Shown: positions 1 through 8,570, counted from the stretch's first letter. The stretch: DNA of 34,805 nt from Maribacter sp. (GCA_018679695.1 JAHHKH010000390.1:1-34805); one strand, 5' to 3'. The notes: a model not told the origin generated them from the letters alone. Numbers and translations are program-made.

Positions 1-6
1 TCATTC

Positions 7-20
7 GTGACCTCGACAGG
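7..20. repeat. Left attachment-site core (copy of tRNA-Arg 3' end)
   Basis: These 14 bases match 34718-34731 exactly, which is the 3' end of tRNA-Arg. In the + strand the reading frame from position 1 through the repeat to a TGA at 49-51 is open to the left edge and encodes VTSTG, as the recombinase does at the right end. A neighbouring recombinase may thus end here. Confidence 0.6.
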
Positions 21-78
21 GTTTTCTTCGCTTTGCTCGAGTTTCCTTTGAGCTCCGTGTTGCAAATAAGAAACCACC

Positions 79-96
79 CATCGCCAGATGGCGATG
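79..96 (+). terminator. Hairpin with T-rich tail
   Basis: The arms catcgcca and tggcgatg (8 bp, 2-base loop) are followed by a T-rich stretch at 97-111. This fits a rho-independent terminator on the + strand, for transcription entering from the left edge. Confidence 0.5.
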
Positions 97-159
97 TTAG
101 TTTTATATTTTCTGTTCACTTATAAAAATCTTTGACTTTCAACGCTCCCAGAAAACACA

Positions 160-188
160 AAACCACGCTCTGTTTTAGAGCGTGGTTT
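160..188 (-). terminator. Strong hairpin next to the tRNA relic
   Basis: The 11-bp arms aaaccacgctc (160-170) and gagcgtggttt (178-188) are perfect, with a 7-base loop. On the minus strand the stem is followed by a T-rich tail. Together with the tRNA-like sequence at 199-225 it mirrors the right end, where tRNA-Arg is followed by a terminator hairpin. Confidence 0.6.
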
Positions 189-198
189 CTTGAGTGTC

Positions 199-225
199 GT
201 GACCTCAGCAGGACAGAATTCAAAC
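199..225 (-). repeat. Degenerate tRNA 3'-end relic (possible old att scar)
   Basis: On the minus strand this reads as a T-loop (tttgaat), T-arm remains and the acceptor end gaggtcac, as in the intact tRNA-Arg, but with about 5 extra bases and no body of a tRNA. It sits 10 bases from a terminator hairpin. The likeliest reading is a scar of an earlier integration at a related tRNA; chance resemblance is possible because only about 22 bases align. Confidence 0.45.
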
Positions 226-230
226 TTTTT

Positions 231-647
231 GAAGGAAGATATCGATCTAATTATTTCTAAATCCCAGCAGTTGAAGTTTTCAAATATGAATAATTAAAAT
301 AGGTCTACGGTCTTTTTTACTTATTTGTTAAGTCAAATATTTGCAACAAATTTTTATTCTTTTTGTTACAAATGATTTAGATTGTGCAATCAGTATTTCT
401 GAAAAAACAAAAAAACGTACTGGCAGTAAGTCTAAAGGACCGCTTAAATATACTTTCTTAGTCCCGCAAAAGGTCAATTAACGAAACCACTAAAAAAGAC
501 TAAGAATGGGACACTTTGGCAAATGAAAAACAGTTCTATCTGATCCGCCCTGTAAATCGGCCATTTTAAGTAATTGTAGTTTGAAAAAATGAGTGTGGAA
601 ATAAAAAGAACCCTATTCTCTATCCTATTTCTTTTTTAACTGAAGAA
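231..647. other. Gene-free stretch
   Basis: No convincing reading frame or RNA was found. Only a weak 7-bp inverted repeat (cttagtc at 457-463, gactaag at 498-504) and a short hairpin overlapping the araC-type stop codon (638-653) are visible. Confidence 0.5.
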
Positions 648-1559
648 TCAGTTCAAATTCCTAAACTCGCTCGGCGAATGCCCTACCCTTTGCTTGAAAA
701 GCCTAGTAAAATGTTGCGGATATTTGAAACCTAATTCATACGCTATCTCACTGACCGATTTGTTATGGTCGAATACCCGTTCCTTGGCAACTTCTATTAG
801 TTTGTTCTGAATATATTCCTGAGCCGATTTTCCGGTTTCCTTTTTCACTAGATCCCCAAAATAATTAGGAGAAAGATGCAAGTGATCCGCAAAATAACTT
901 ACGGATGGCGTACCATGTTTTTGCGGTTTATCGGATGCGAAGTATTGGGTCAGCAAATCCTTGAATTTTTCCAAGGAGCCTATATTTTCAACTTCTCGTG
1001 TCAGGAATTGTCGATCATAAAAACGAGTGCAATAATCCAAAAAAAGTTCAATGTTGGCTACGATTAACTTTTTACTGTGCTTGTCCAAGTTTTGTTCCAA
1101 CTCAAACTGTATTTTTTCGATTAAGCTTAAAATCACTTTCCGTTCTTTGGCGGATAAGTGTAAAGCCTCATTGCTTGAGTAGGAGAAAAAACTATAGTAT
1201 TGTAATTTTTTACCCAATTCCGTACCTGTCAATAAATCAGGGTGAAATAGTATTGCATATCCCTTGGGCACATAATCAGGGTCAAAACCGCTTAATTCGA
1301 TGGTTTGGCCGGGAGCCATAAAGACAAGGGTTCCCTCATCATAATCGTATGGCTTCCCTCCGTAATGCATTTTGCATCCCTTAGCATCCTTCAAGAAAAT
1401 AGCATAGCAATTATAATTGAAGGCATCATAATCTTTGTTCTCATAGCCTTCTTTGTTTACTTCCTCAAAATCAACAATACCCACCAAAGGGTGCAACACC
1501 TCATGTTTTCTCAAATTAAGGTAATCCCCTACCGAATTGATGTTCAGTACATTTTTCAT
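648..1559 (-). CDS. AraC-family transcriptional regulator
   Basis: This is a 303-residue DNA-binding activator. The N-terminal half has a cupin-like ligand-sensing fold (around residues 45-110, with a TLVFMAPGQ strand pattern). Residues about 217-300 form the paired helix-turn-helix of the AraC/XylS family, with the typical SEIAYELGF and HFTRLFKQ helices. It diverges from the DUF5916 operon. Between them lie its own TTTG / TATCTTTA promoter and a tandem 21-bp repeat that is probably its operator. A decayed paralogue of its C-terminus lies at 8396-8570 beside a second copy of that operator, so this protein may control both cargo operons. AraC regulators beside aldo/keto reductase, cupin and flavodoxin genes often respond to aldehydes or other electrophiles (YqhC is the known example); the inducer here is unknown. 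Confidence 0.92.
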   Translation of the reverse strand: MKNVLNINSVGDYLNLRKHEVLHPLVGIVDFEEVNKEGYENKDYDAFNYNCYAIFLKDAKGCKMHYGGKPYDYDEGTLVFMAPGQTIELSGFDPDYVPKGYAILFHPDLLTGTELGKKLQYYSFFSYSSNEALHLSAKERKVILSLIEKIQFELEQNLDKHSKKLIVANIELFLDYCTRFYDRQFLTREVENIGSLEKFKDLLTQYFASDKPQKHGTPSVSYFADHLHLSPNYFGDLVKKETGKSAQEYIQNKLIEVAKERVFDHNKSVSEIAYELGFKYPQHFTRLFKQRVGHSPSEFRNLN

Positions 1560-1577
1560 TGACCTCTAATTTTTTGT

Positions 1578-1610
1578 TAAAGATAAGCCATTGATTGCCA
1601 GTAATTCAAA
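1578..1610 (-). promoter_or_regulatory. Promoter of the AraC gene
   Basis: On the minus strand, TTTG (1610-1607) is followed after 21 bases by TATCTTTA (1585-1578), close to the Bacteroidetes -33 TTTG / -7 TAnnTTTG pattern, and about 19 bases before the ATG. It lies 13 bp from the tandem-repeat operator. Confidence 0.55.
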
Positions 1611-1622
1611 GGGTTAACGCAA

Positions 1623-1662
1623 AATCCGTAATAGTGGTATGTAAATCCGTAATCTGGGTAAG
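1623..1662 (+). promoter_or_regulatory. Tandem 21-bp repeat, probable AraC operator A
   Basis: The core aatccgtaat occurs at 1623-1632 and 1644-1653, a period of exactly 21 bp (two helical turns), each followed by a ggta-type half. The block is 35/40 identical to 8743-8782. Direct repeats two turns apart are the usual binding pattern of AraC-family activators. It lies between the divergent regulator and operon promoters. Confidence 0.72.
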
Positions 1663-1683
1663 ACTTTGATGTCGATTACCCAA

Positions 1684-1691
1684 TACTTTTG
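1684..1691 (+). promoter_or_regulatory. -7 element TACTTTTG of operon A
   Basis: This fits TAnnTTTG. Its first base is 41 bp from the second repeat of the operator, the same distance as in operon B. No TTTG at a normal -33 distance is present (the nearest is only 15 bp away), which suits an activator-dependent promoter. Confidence 0.6.
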
Positions 1692-1717
1692 TCAAGAATC
1701 TAAAATCACTACCCAAA

Positions 1718-3913
1718 ATGGGCCCAAGAAAAATGTTTTTTCTGATTTTTTGTTTTCTGGTAATTGGTATTGGCACGGCCCAAAATATATCTAAAAGTAC
1801 CACGGCCAAATACACGACTGAGGAACTTGATTTAGATGGAAACCTAAACGAGCCTATTTGGGAAACGGCGGAAACGGGTGCTGACTTTATCCAATTCTTT
1901 CCTACGGATTCCCTTTCAGCCAAGTATCCCACCACCTTCAAGGTGGTCTATTCTGAAACTACATTGTATTTGGGTGTCCGCGCCGAATCGGAAAAGGGGA
2001 ATTATGTGGTTTCCTCCCTAAGACGGGATTTCGCCGCGACGACTAACGATAACATTTCCTTCCTTTTAGACACCTTCAACGATGCCACCACCGCCTTTTT
2101 CTTTGGAGTTACGCCCTACGGGGTACAACGCGAGGGCTTGGTCTCCGAAGGCGGTTCAGCTTTCAACAATACTTGGGACATGAAATGGCAGGCCGAAGCA
2201 CAGCGTTTTGATGACCATTACACCATTGAAATTGCTATCCCCTTTACTTCACTAAAATTCATCGAAGGAGCCACTTCCTGGCGCTTCCGAAGTTACCGTT
2301 GGAACATTCAGAGCAATGAGCAGACCACTTGGACCCAAGTACCCCAAAACCAACTTTTGTCGAGCCTTGCCTATATGGGCGAATTGCGGTTTGAAAGACC
2401 GCTTGGCCGCTCCCGAACGCCTTTGGCGCTTATCCCATATGTGAATACCTTGGCCAATCGCGATTACATTGTGGACGATTCCAATGTCCATTTCAAGGCA
2501 GGTGGTGACGCAAAAGTAGCCATAGGCAATGCCATGAATTTGGACAATACTGTAAATCCCGACTTTAGCAATGTAGAGGTCGATGATATTTTTACCAACC
2601 TGACCCGTTTTGAGATCCAACTGCCCGAGAAAAGGCAATTCTTTATCGACAATAGCGACCTTTTTGCCAATTACGGTAATACCTTGGACAACATTCCCTT
2701 TTTTTCGAGGCGTATCGGGCTTGCGAGAGATGCCGATGAAAACCTTATCGAGAACCAGATTATTGGCGGGGTACGCCTTAGCGGCAAATTGAACCCAACC
2801 ACACGACTCGGATTTTTGAACTTACAGACCGATGCCGACCCCGAAAACGAAATCGCATCCTATAACAACATGATGCTGGCCTTTCAAAAGAAGGTATTCT
2901 CACGATCCAACCTAGGATTGTTCTGGGTCAACCGCCAGACCTTTGGCGATGATGATTTTTTAGATTCCAATGCCCGATATAATCGTGTGCTAGGCATCGA
3001 TTACGATTTGGCTTCCGCGGACAATATCTGGACGGGGAATTTCTATGTGCACAAATCCTTTCAACCCAATGATAATAGTGGAAACTTTTCAGCACAGTCA
3101 AGGCTAAATTATGATGATAGGAACTGGCGCTTTGTAATGGATTTTGTGTATGTGGATGAAGAATATCGTGCCGATTTGGGCTTTGTGCCACGAAAGGATA
3201 TTTTTAAAACGGGCAATTCGGCTACCCGAAGATTCTATCCCAAGAACTCAAAATTGAGTAACCATAGTTTTCAGCTTTTGGGCGTGAACTTTTGGCGGCC
3301 CAACCTGGACTTTAAACACACCGACTATTTTTACCGCGCCGAGTGGGAGGCCAATTTTACCAATCAGGCCACCTTTGTAACAAACGTACAACACGACTAT
3401 ATCTTCTTAACAGCGGATTTTGACCCAACCAGAACATCTGGGGCTATCCCAATTCCCGGAGACCGTGGCTATAGCTTCAACCAATTTTCGGCAGAATTTG
3501 TATCCAACCCCTCAAACCTCGTCACTTTTGGGCTAACAACCTCGGTCGGCGGATTTTTCAATGGGGAGCAGTATTCATTCGGTGGTGAGGTGGGCTATCG
3601 TTTCCAGCCTTGGGCCAACGTGCTTTTTGGATTAAATTATGATGGTATTCGGTTGCCCGATCCCTTTGCGGATGCCGATATTTGGCTAGCGACCACCAAA
3701 GCCGAGGTCACCTTTAGCAAATCCGTATTTTGGAACACTTTGGTGCAGTACAGCAACCAACGTGATAATTTTGGCATCAACTCCAGATTGCAATGGCGCT
3801 TTGCCCCCTTGTCCGACTTGTTTTTGGTGTATAACGACAATTATTTTACCGAGACCTTTGCACCCCGGTTTCGGTCCATCAACCTGAAACTAACCTATTG
3901 GTTGAATATTTAA
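1718..3913 (+). CDS. DUF5916 outer-membrane protein with CBM9-like N-terminus
   Basis: This 731-residue protein has a signal peptide (positive MGPRK, then a hydrophobic run ending TAQ). It has a CBM9-like beta-sandwich at about residues 25-210 (LDGNLNEPIWE, IPFTSLKF motifs) and a long C-terminal region rich in alternating aromatic and polar strands, ending in an aromatic strand (LKLTYWLNI), as expected for an outer-membrane barrel. The length fits the DUF5916 family. ATG 1718 was kept because it supplies the positive N-region; ATG 1733 is the alternative. As first gene of the operon it may be a surface binding or uptake protein for the substrate. No SusC/SusD pair is present, so it is not part of a classical polysaccharide locus. 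The ligand is unknown. Confidence 0.85.
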   Translation: MGPRKMFFLIFCFLVIGIGTAQNISKSTTAKYTTEELDLDGNLNEPIWETAETGADFIQFFPTDSLSAKYPTTFKVVYSETTLYLGVRAESEKGNYVVSSLRRDFAATTNDNISFLLDTFNDATTAFFFGVTPYGVQREGLVSEGGSAFNNTWDMKWQAEAQRFDDHYTIEIAIPFTSLKFIEGATSWRFRSYRWNIQSNEQTTWTQVPQNQLLSSLAYMGELRFERPLGRSRTPLALIPYVNTLANRDYIVDDSNVHFKAGGDAKVAIGNAMNLDNTVNPDFSNVEVDDIFTNLTRFEIQLPEKRQFFIDNSDLFANYGNTLDNIPFFSRRIGLARDADENLIENQIIGGVRLSGKLNPTTRLGFLNLQTDADPENEIASYNNMMLAFQKKVFSRSNLGLFWVNRQTFGDDDFLDSNARYNRVLGIDYDLASADNIWTGNFYVHKSFQPNDNSGNFSAQSRLNYDDRNWRFVMDFVYVDEEYRADLGFVPRKDIFKTGNSATRRFYPKNSKLSNHSFQLLGVNFWRPNLDFKHTDYFYRAEWEANFTNQATFVTNVQHDYIFLTADFDPTRTSGAIPIPGDRGYSFNQFSAEFVSNPSNLVTFGLTTSVGGFFNGEQYSFGGEVGYRFQPWANVLFGLNYDGIRLPDPFADADIWLATTKAEVTFSKSVFWNTLVQYSNQRDNFGINSRLQWRFAPLSDLFLVYNDNYFTETFAPRFRSINLKLTYWLNI

Positions 3914-3939
3914 ATTAAGAAAGAAACAAATAGCAGCAG

Positions 3940-4923
3940 ATGAAAACACGACTATTAGGAAAAGACCTTAAAGTGTCTGAAATCGGTCTCGGTTGTATGG
4001 GGATGAGTTTTGGATATGGCCCTGCGAAGGACGAAAAGGAAATGATACAAGTCATCCGAAAAGCCGTAGAAATGGGGGTAACCTTTTTTGATACCGCAGA
4101 AGTTTACGGACCCTACTTTAATGAACAATTGGTAGGAAAGGCTTTAAATCCTTTTAAGAACCAAGTAAACATAGCCACCAAATTTGGATTTGGTTATCAA
4201 GATGGAAAAGTGACGGGCTTGGATAGTAGTCCTGGAACCATTAAAAATATGGTGGATGCTTCCTTACAGCGTTTACAGGTAGATACTATAGATTTATTGT
4301 ATCAGCATCGGGTTGACCCAAAGGTTCCCATTGAGGAAGTTGCGGGCACGGTTAAGGATTTAATAGCTGAGGGAAAAGTGCAACATTTTGGGCTTTCCGA
4401 AGCAGGTGTCGAAGTAATCAAGAGCGCACATTTGGTGCAACCTGTTACTGCCTTGCAGAGCGAATATTCATTGTTTTGGCGGGAGCCGGAAGAAGAAATT
4501 ATGCCCGTATTGGAAGCATTGGGTATCGGTTTTGTACCTTTTAGTCCCTTGGGGAAAGGTTTTTTGACAGGCAAAATAGATAGGAATGCCAGTTTTTCCG
4601 ATAATGATTTTAGAAGTACCGTGCCCCGTTTTTCCAAAGAGAACTTGAGGGATAATTTTGCTTTGGTAGATTTGGTTACGGCTTTTGCCAAGGAAAAAGA
4701 GGCCACTCCGGCACAAGTTGCTTTGGCTTGGATCCTCTATCAAAAACCATGGATCGTACCCATTCCCGGTACTACGAAGACTTCAAGATTGGAAGAAAAT
4801 TTAGGAGCGACCGGCATTACTTTTACGGATGGGGAACTACAGCAAATTACGGAGGCCACCTCAAAGATTGATTTGGTTGGAGAACGCTATTCCGAAGCGA
4901 ACCAGAAAATGATAAACCGCTAG
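3940..4923 (+). CDS. Aldo/keto reductase (cytoplasmic)
   Basis: This 327-residue NAD(P)H-dependent TIM-barrel oxidoreductase would interconvert aldehydes or ketones and alcohols. The catalytic tetrad is visible: Asp51 and Tyr56 (FFDTAEVYGP), Lys81 (ATKFGFG) and His123 (LYQHRVDP). The C-terminal cofactor signature IPGTTK is also present. There is no signal peptide, unlike its Tat-exported paralogue at 12769. It starts 26 bases after the DUF5916 gene and belongs to the same operon. Its closest general relatives are the YakC/AKR13-like reductases. The substrate is not predictable. Confidence 0.93.
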   Translation: MKTRLLGKDLKVSEIGLGCMGMSFGYGPAKDEKEMIQVIRKAVEMGVTFFDTAEVYGPYFNEQLVGKALNPFKNQVNIATKFGFGYQDGKVTGLDSSPGTIKNMVDASLQRLQVDTIDLLYQHRVDPKVPIEEVAGTVKDLIAEGKVQHFGLSEAGVEVIKSAHLVQPVTALQSEYSLFWREPEEEIMPVLEALGIGFVPFSPLGKGFLTGKIDRNASFSDNDFRSTVPRFSKENLRDNFALVDLVTAFAKEKEATPAQVALAWILYQKPWIVPIPGTTKTSRLEENLGATGITFTDGELQQITEATSKIDLVGERYSEANQKMINR

Positions 4924-4957
4924 CCAATAGCGAAAAATTAAAAATAATAGTAAAAGG

Positions 4958-5698
4958 ATGAAACAGCTTAAAACAATTGTTCTTGCTATAATGACTACTG
5001 CATTTTTTGGACTTACCAATAACATGATGGCACAATCCGATACTGGCAGATCTAAGAATTTGGATACAAAACAAAGTGCCATAATTGCAATTGCGTCCTT
5101 GACCGCAAAAGGCGACCTTGAAACTTTGGAAACCGCTTTGACAGAAGGTCTGGATGCCGGATTGACCATAAACGAGATCAAGGAGGTCATGGTACACCTA
5201 TATGCCTACTGTGGTTTTCCACGTAGCCTGCGTGGATTACGAACTTTTATCAAGGTACTGGATGACCGCAAGGCAAAGGGAATCGAAGACCCTATAGGTA
5301 CGGAAGCTTCGCCTATTGAAGACTCGCAATCAAAATACGACAGGGGAAAGGCGAATTTGGAAACCTTGGTACAGGCTAAATTGGACGGCCCTCCAGCCGA
5401 TTATGCCCAATTCGCCCCGATCATCGAAGTCTTTTTGAAGGAGCATCTGTTTGCGGATATTTTTGATCGGGACATTTTGGATTATCAACAAAGGGAACTG
5501 GTCACGGTTTCCGTTCTTGCAACAATCGGCGGTGTGGAACCCATGTTGCGTTCGCACATGAACATCTGTTTAATACAGGGCATCACGCCAACTCAATTAA
5601 AGGAATTGATGGATGTTGTAGGGAAAAATGTAAATCAGGAAAAAATCGATTCGGCCGAAAAAGTATTGAACGAATTATTGGAATCCAAAAAGCAGTAA
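4958..5698 (+). CDS. Exported carboxymuconolactone decarboxylase-like protein
   Basis: This 246-residue protein has a Sec signal peptide (cleavage near MMAQ, residue 26) followed by two CMD/AhpD-type helical domains at about residues 35-105 and 150-240. The first carries HLYAYCGFPR with a single Cys85, and the second has VEPMLRSHMN. The CxxC pair of AhpD peroxidase partners is absent. Family members act on lactones, on peroxides, or as partners of cupins and flavodoxins in clusters like this one. Export of a CMD-type protein is unusual and matches its signal-bearing neighbours. The hydrolase gene follows after 4 bases. The reaction is unknown. Confidence 0.85.
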   Translation: MKQLKTIVLAIMTTAFFGLTNNMMAQSDTGRSKNLDTKQSAIIAIASLTAKGDLETLETALTEGLDAGLTINEIKEVMVHLYAYCGFPRSLRGLRTFIKVLDDRKAKGIEDPIGTEASPIEDSQSKYDRGKANLETLVQAKLDGPPADYAQFAPIIEVFLKEHLFADIFDRDILDYQQRELVTVSVLATIGGVEPMLRSHMNICLIQGITPTQLKELMDVVGKNVNQEKIDSAEKVLNELLESKKQ

Positions 5699-5702
5699 GG
5701 AA

Positions 5703-6761
5703 ATGAAATATATAGGATTATTCATTTTAATGAGTATGCTATCAACACATCAGACGATTTGGGCGCAAAGCGAGAAAAACCCTTTTGGATTGGTATATGA
5801 GGGAGCAATTACGGAGAATGTGGATCGAAAAGTCAACATACATCCCGTTAGGTATAAATTGAACGGAATCGATATTGCGGCAAATGTTTATACACCAGCC
5901 AATTATGACCGGACAAAGAAATATCCGGCAATAACAATTGCACATCCTAACGGAGGGATAAAAGAACAGACAGCAGGCCTATATGCACAGCATTTGGCAG
6001 AGGCCGGTTATATTACCATTACGGCAGATGCTGCCTATCAGGGTGCAAGTGGGGGCGAGCCGCGCCATACGGACAAACCCCAATTTCGTACAGAAGATAT
6101 CCGAGGAATGGCTGATTTTATTTCACAATATCCTGGGGTCGATAGAGAACGTTTAGGTGCTTTGGGCATTTGTGGCGGCGGTGGCTATACGTTGAAAGCG
6201 GTCCAATCGGATAAGCGGTTTAAAGCGGTGGCAACCCTGAGTATGTTCAATACAGGAATTGTACGAAAAAATGGCTTTTTGAATTCGCAGATTTCGACCA
6301 TTCAAGAAAGGCTAAAGCAAGCTTCAGAGGCAAGAGCACAGGAGGCTGGGGGCGGCGAAATCGTTTATTCCGGTGTAGACGGTATTACCGACGAAGAATT
6401 AGCAAAAGTTTCACCTCTTTTTTATCGGCAAGGCTATGAATATTATTTTAGGACCCACGCCCACCCCAATTCGACTTTTCTTTATACCACAAGCAGTTTA
6501 ATGGATTTAATGGCTTGGGATGCTACCGACGATATTGACCTCATAGACCAACCTTTATTAATGATTGCCGGCAGCAATGCCCAAACTTTATATTTGACCT
6601 TGGATGCTTTTCCAAAAGCGACCAATGCAAAAACCAAGGAATTGTTCCTTATCGAAGGTGCAACGCATATAGAAACCTATTGGAAGCCAAAATACGTGAA
6701 TCAAGCAGTAAACAAATTAGTGGACTTTTACCAAAACAATCTTTCAACTACAAACCTATGA
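5703..6761 (+). CDS. Exported alpha/beta hydrolase with Cys nucleophile
   Basis: This 352-residue protein has a signal peptide ending near IWAQ (residue 22). The nucleophile elbow is GICGGGG with Cys157 in place of serine, as in dienelactone hydrolases. His322 (EGATHIETYW) is the probable catalytic histidine. The usual acid position after the LLMIAGS strand reads NAQT, so the acid residue is not obvious there. The fold is of the dienelactone hydrolase / FrsA-like type. Next to a CMD-like protein it suggests lactone or ester opening; that is inference. Its stop overlaps the next start by 4 bases (ATGA), which indicates translational coupling. Confidence 0.85.
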   Translation: MKYIGLFILMSMLSTHQTIWAQSEKNPFGLVYEGAITENVDRKVNIHPVRYKLNGIDIAANVYTPANYDRTKKYPAITIAHPNGGIKEQTAGLYAQHLAEAGYITITADAAYQGASGGEPRHTDKPQFRTEDIRGMADFISQYPGVDRERLGALGICGGGGYTLKAVQSDKRFKAVATLSMFNTGIVRKNGFLNSQISTIQERLKQASEARAQEAGGGEIVYSGVDGITDEELAKVSPLFYRQGYEYYFRTHAHPNSTFLYTTSSLMDLMAWDATDDIDLIDQPLLMIAGSNAQTLYLTLDAFPKATNAKTKELFLIEGATHIETYWKPKYVNQAVNKLVDFYQNNLSTTNL

Positions 6762-7249
6762 ACGGAAAAAATCTTTTAGCGATTATATTGATTGGAGCGC
6801 TTATATTTTCCTGTAAACAAGCAGCCGAGAAAAATCAGGTCATCGATTTGAATTCACAACAAGAATTGATTTTCCAAAAAGGGGAGAAAGTCACGAACAA
6901 CAATTTCACTGGGGATGTGTGGGTGCATATGCAAGTGAGGGCCGATAGCGTAAACCAAAATTCAGTAGGAACAGTAACGTTTGATCCCGGGGCGAGGTCC
7001 AACTGGCATTCGCATCCCAACGGACAAATTATAATGAGTTTGGAAGGCGAAGGCTACTATCAAGAAGAAGGAAGCAGGAAAAGAATACTCCGAAAAGGCG
7101 ATGTGGTCAAATGCCCTGCAAACACTCCACATTGGCACGGGGCAAGCGCAGAAAAAGCATTCATACAAATCGCAATAACAAGCAGAGTTGACGGCCCAAC
7201 GGAATGGCTGGATCCCGTGACTGACCAGGAATATTTAAATGGAGATTAA
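6758..7249 (+). CDS. Cupin-domain lipoprotein
   Basis: This 163-residue protein has a lipoprotein signal (LIFSC, lipidated Cys19). A single cupin barrel holds the metal-ligand motif WHSHPNGQ (His84, His86, Gln90) and a second motif ending HWHG (His125/His127). The longer frame reaching back to 6680 overlaps the hydrolase; ATG 6758 is preferred because it gives the lipobox and ATGA coupling. It is clearly related to the N-terminal half of the fusion protein at 8853. Small cupins beside CMD and reductase genes may act as metal-dependent isomerases or quinone-handling proteins; the activity is not known. Confidence 0.9.
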   Translation: MNGKNLLAIILIGALIFSCKQAAEKNQVIDLNSQQELIFQKGEKVTNNNFTGDVWVHMQVRADSVNQNSVGTVTFDPGARSNWHSHPNGQIIMSLEGEGYYQEEGSRKRILRKGDVVKCPANTPHWHGASAEKAFIQIAITSRVDGPTEWLDPVTDQEYLNGD

Positions 7250-7288
7250 GAAGTACCTATATACTTTCAAATTAATAAAACCTTAGTG

Positions 7289-8377
7289 ATGAAAAATATA
7301 AAGACAACATGGTTATTGCTTTTAACAGTTTTATTATGGGTTTATGATGCACATGCACAAAAGCAACCCATTACCCTTGTAGAGCAAGGCAGCTTTGCCG
7401 TTGGTGGCAGCATTAAATCCAGCCCGGGTACTTTTGACCCGGTTGCCCATGGAGCATTTAACCCTTCCAATCAGGCTACCGAAGGACAAACCTTGCATGG
7501 TGATCACGCCACCATATTTTATCAGATTCCTGATAATGCAAAAAAATTGCCCTTGGTTTTTTGGCATGGGTATGGACAGAGTATGCGTACTTGGCAAACG
7601 ACCCCAGATGGTAGGGAGGGATTTCAAACCCTATTTTTAAGGCGTAATTTTCCAATATACCTTATTGACCAGCCCCGTAGGGGATTATCAGGGAGGAGCA
7701 CGGAACCTACTACGATTTCGGCAGCCACGGATGATCAGTTGTGGTTTGGGATATTTAGATTGGGGACGGGAACTACTTTTTATCCAAATGTTCAGTTTTC
7801 TGATAACCCAGAAGCGCTGAACCAGTTCTTTAGGCAAATTACCCCGGATACGGGACCGTTGAACATCAACCTTAACACAGAGGCGGTTTCCAAGCTGTTC
7901 GATAAGATTGGACCAGGTATTTTGGTTACCCATTCCCATAGTGGCGGCCAAGGTTGGTTGACGGCCTTAAAAAATGGGAACATCAAAGGCATTGCATCCT
8001 ATGAACCGGGTAGTAATTTTGTCTTTCCAGAAGGCGAAGTCCCTGAGACCATCCCCTATGTGGGAGGAGCTTTAAGTGCGAGAAGCGTACCCATGACAGC
8101 CTTTAAACGATTGACGGAAATACCCATTGTTATCTATTATGGGGATTATATACCCAACGAACCTGTAGCGCATCCTGGCCAGGAACAATGGCGTGCCGCC
8201 TTGCAAATGGCAAAGCTTTGGACGGCCACGGTGAACAAGCATGGGGGTGATGCCACCTTGGTACACCTTCCAGAAAAGGGTCTAAAGGGAAATACCCACT
8301 TTCCGATGTCCGATCTGAACAATGAAAAAGTGGCCGTATTGTTAGCGGAATGGCTAATCGAAAAAGGGTTGGATTAA
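7289..8377 (+). CDS. Exported alpha/beta hydrolase
   Basis: This is a hydrolase of about 363 residues with a signal peptide ending near AHAQ. The oxyanion region is FWHGYGQS (residues 91-98) and the nucleophile elbow SHSGGQG puts Ser218 in place, a variant of GHSxGG with Ser for the first Gly. The late histidine is probably in KGNTHFPM. ATG 7289 is preferred to GTG 7286. It is the last gene of operon A, 39 bases after the cupin. It resembles esterase-type hydrolases annotated only by fold, and the substrate is unknown. Confidence 0.87.
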   Translation: MKNIKTTWLLLLTVLLWVYDAHAQKQPITLVEQGSFAVGGSIKSSPGTFDPVAHGAFNPSNQATEGQTLHGDHATIFYQIPDNAKKLPLVFWHGYGQSMRTWQTTPDGREGFQTLFLRRNFPIYLIDQPRRGLSGRSTEPTTISAATDDQLWFGIFRLGTGTTFYPNVQFSDNPEALNQFFRQITPDTGPLNINLNTEAVSKLFDKIGPGILVTHSHSGGQGWLTALKNGNIKGIASYEPGSNFVFPEGEVPETIPYVGGALSARSVPMTAFKRLTEIPIVIYYGDYIPNEPVAHPGQEQWRAALQMAKLWTATVNKHGGDATLVHLPEKGLKGNTHFPMSDLNNEKVAVLLAEWLIEKGLD

Positions 8378-8395
8378 AATCAAAAACAGAAAGTA

Positions 8396-8570
8396 TCAGT
8401 TCAACATTCGGTACTCCTTAGGTGTATAACCCACCTTTTTCTTGAAAAGTCTTGTAAAGTGTTGTGGGTACTTAAAACCAAGTTCATACGCAATTTCACT
8501 TAAGGATTTATCCAGGTCGAATATTTTTTGTTTCGCTACATGACAAGGTTATCCTGAATGTCTTTCTTTC
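8396..8570 (-). pseudogene. C-terminal remnant of a second AraC regulator
   Basis: The minus strand from about 8539 to the TGA at 8398-8396 encodes 47 residues that align with the end of the AraC protein at 648-1559, including SEIAYELGFKYPQHFTRLFK. Upstream the similarity continues in another frame (DIQDNLV, about 8545-8570) after a one-base frameshift with a stop. Nothing of the N-terminal two thirds is left, and 8571-8742 holds no recognisable coding. It lies directly upstream of a second copy of the AraC-type operator, in the same arrangement as the intact regulator. The sequence is diverged, so it is a paralogue and not a recent copy. Confidence 0.85.

Noticed and set aside
457..504. Inverted repeat cttagtc/gactaag as a regulatory site
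   Set aside because: Seven base pairs with a 34-base loop in A+T-rich DNA is within chance expectation, and no promoter is near.
638..653. Hairpin at the AraC gene stop as its terminator
   Set aside because: On the gene's strand the 6-bp stem is followed by A residues and not T, so it does not fit a rho-independent terminator.
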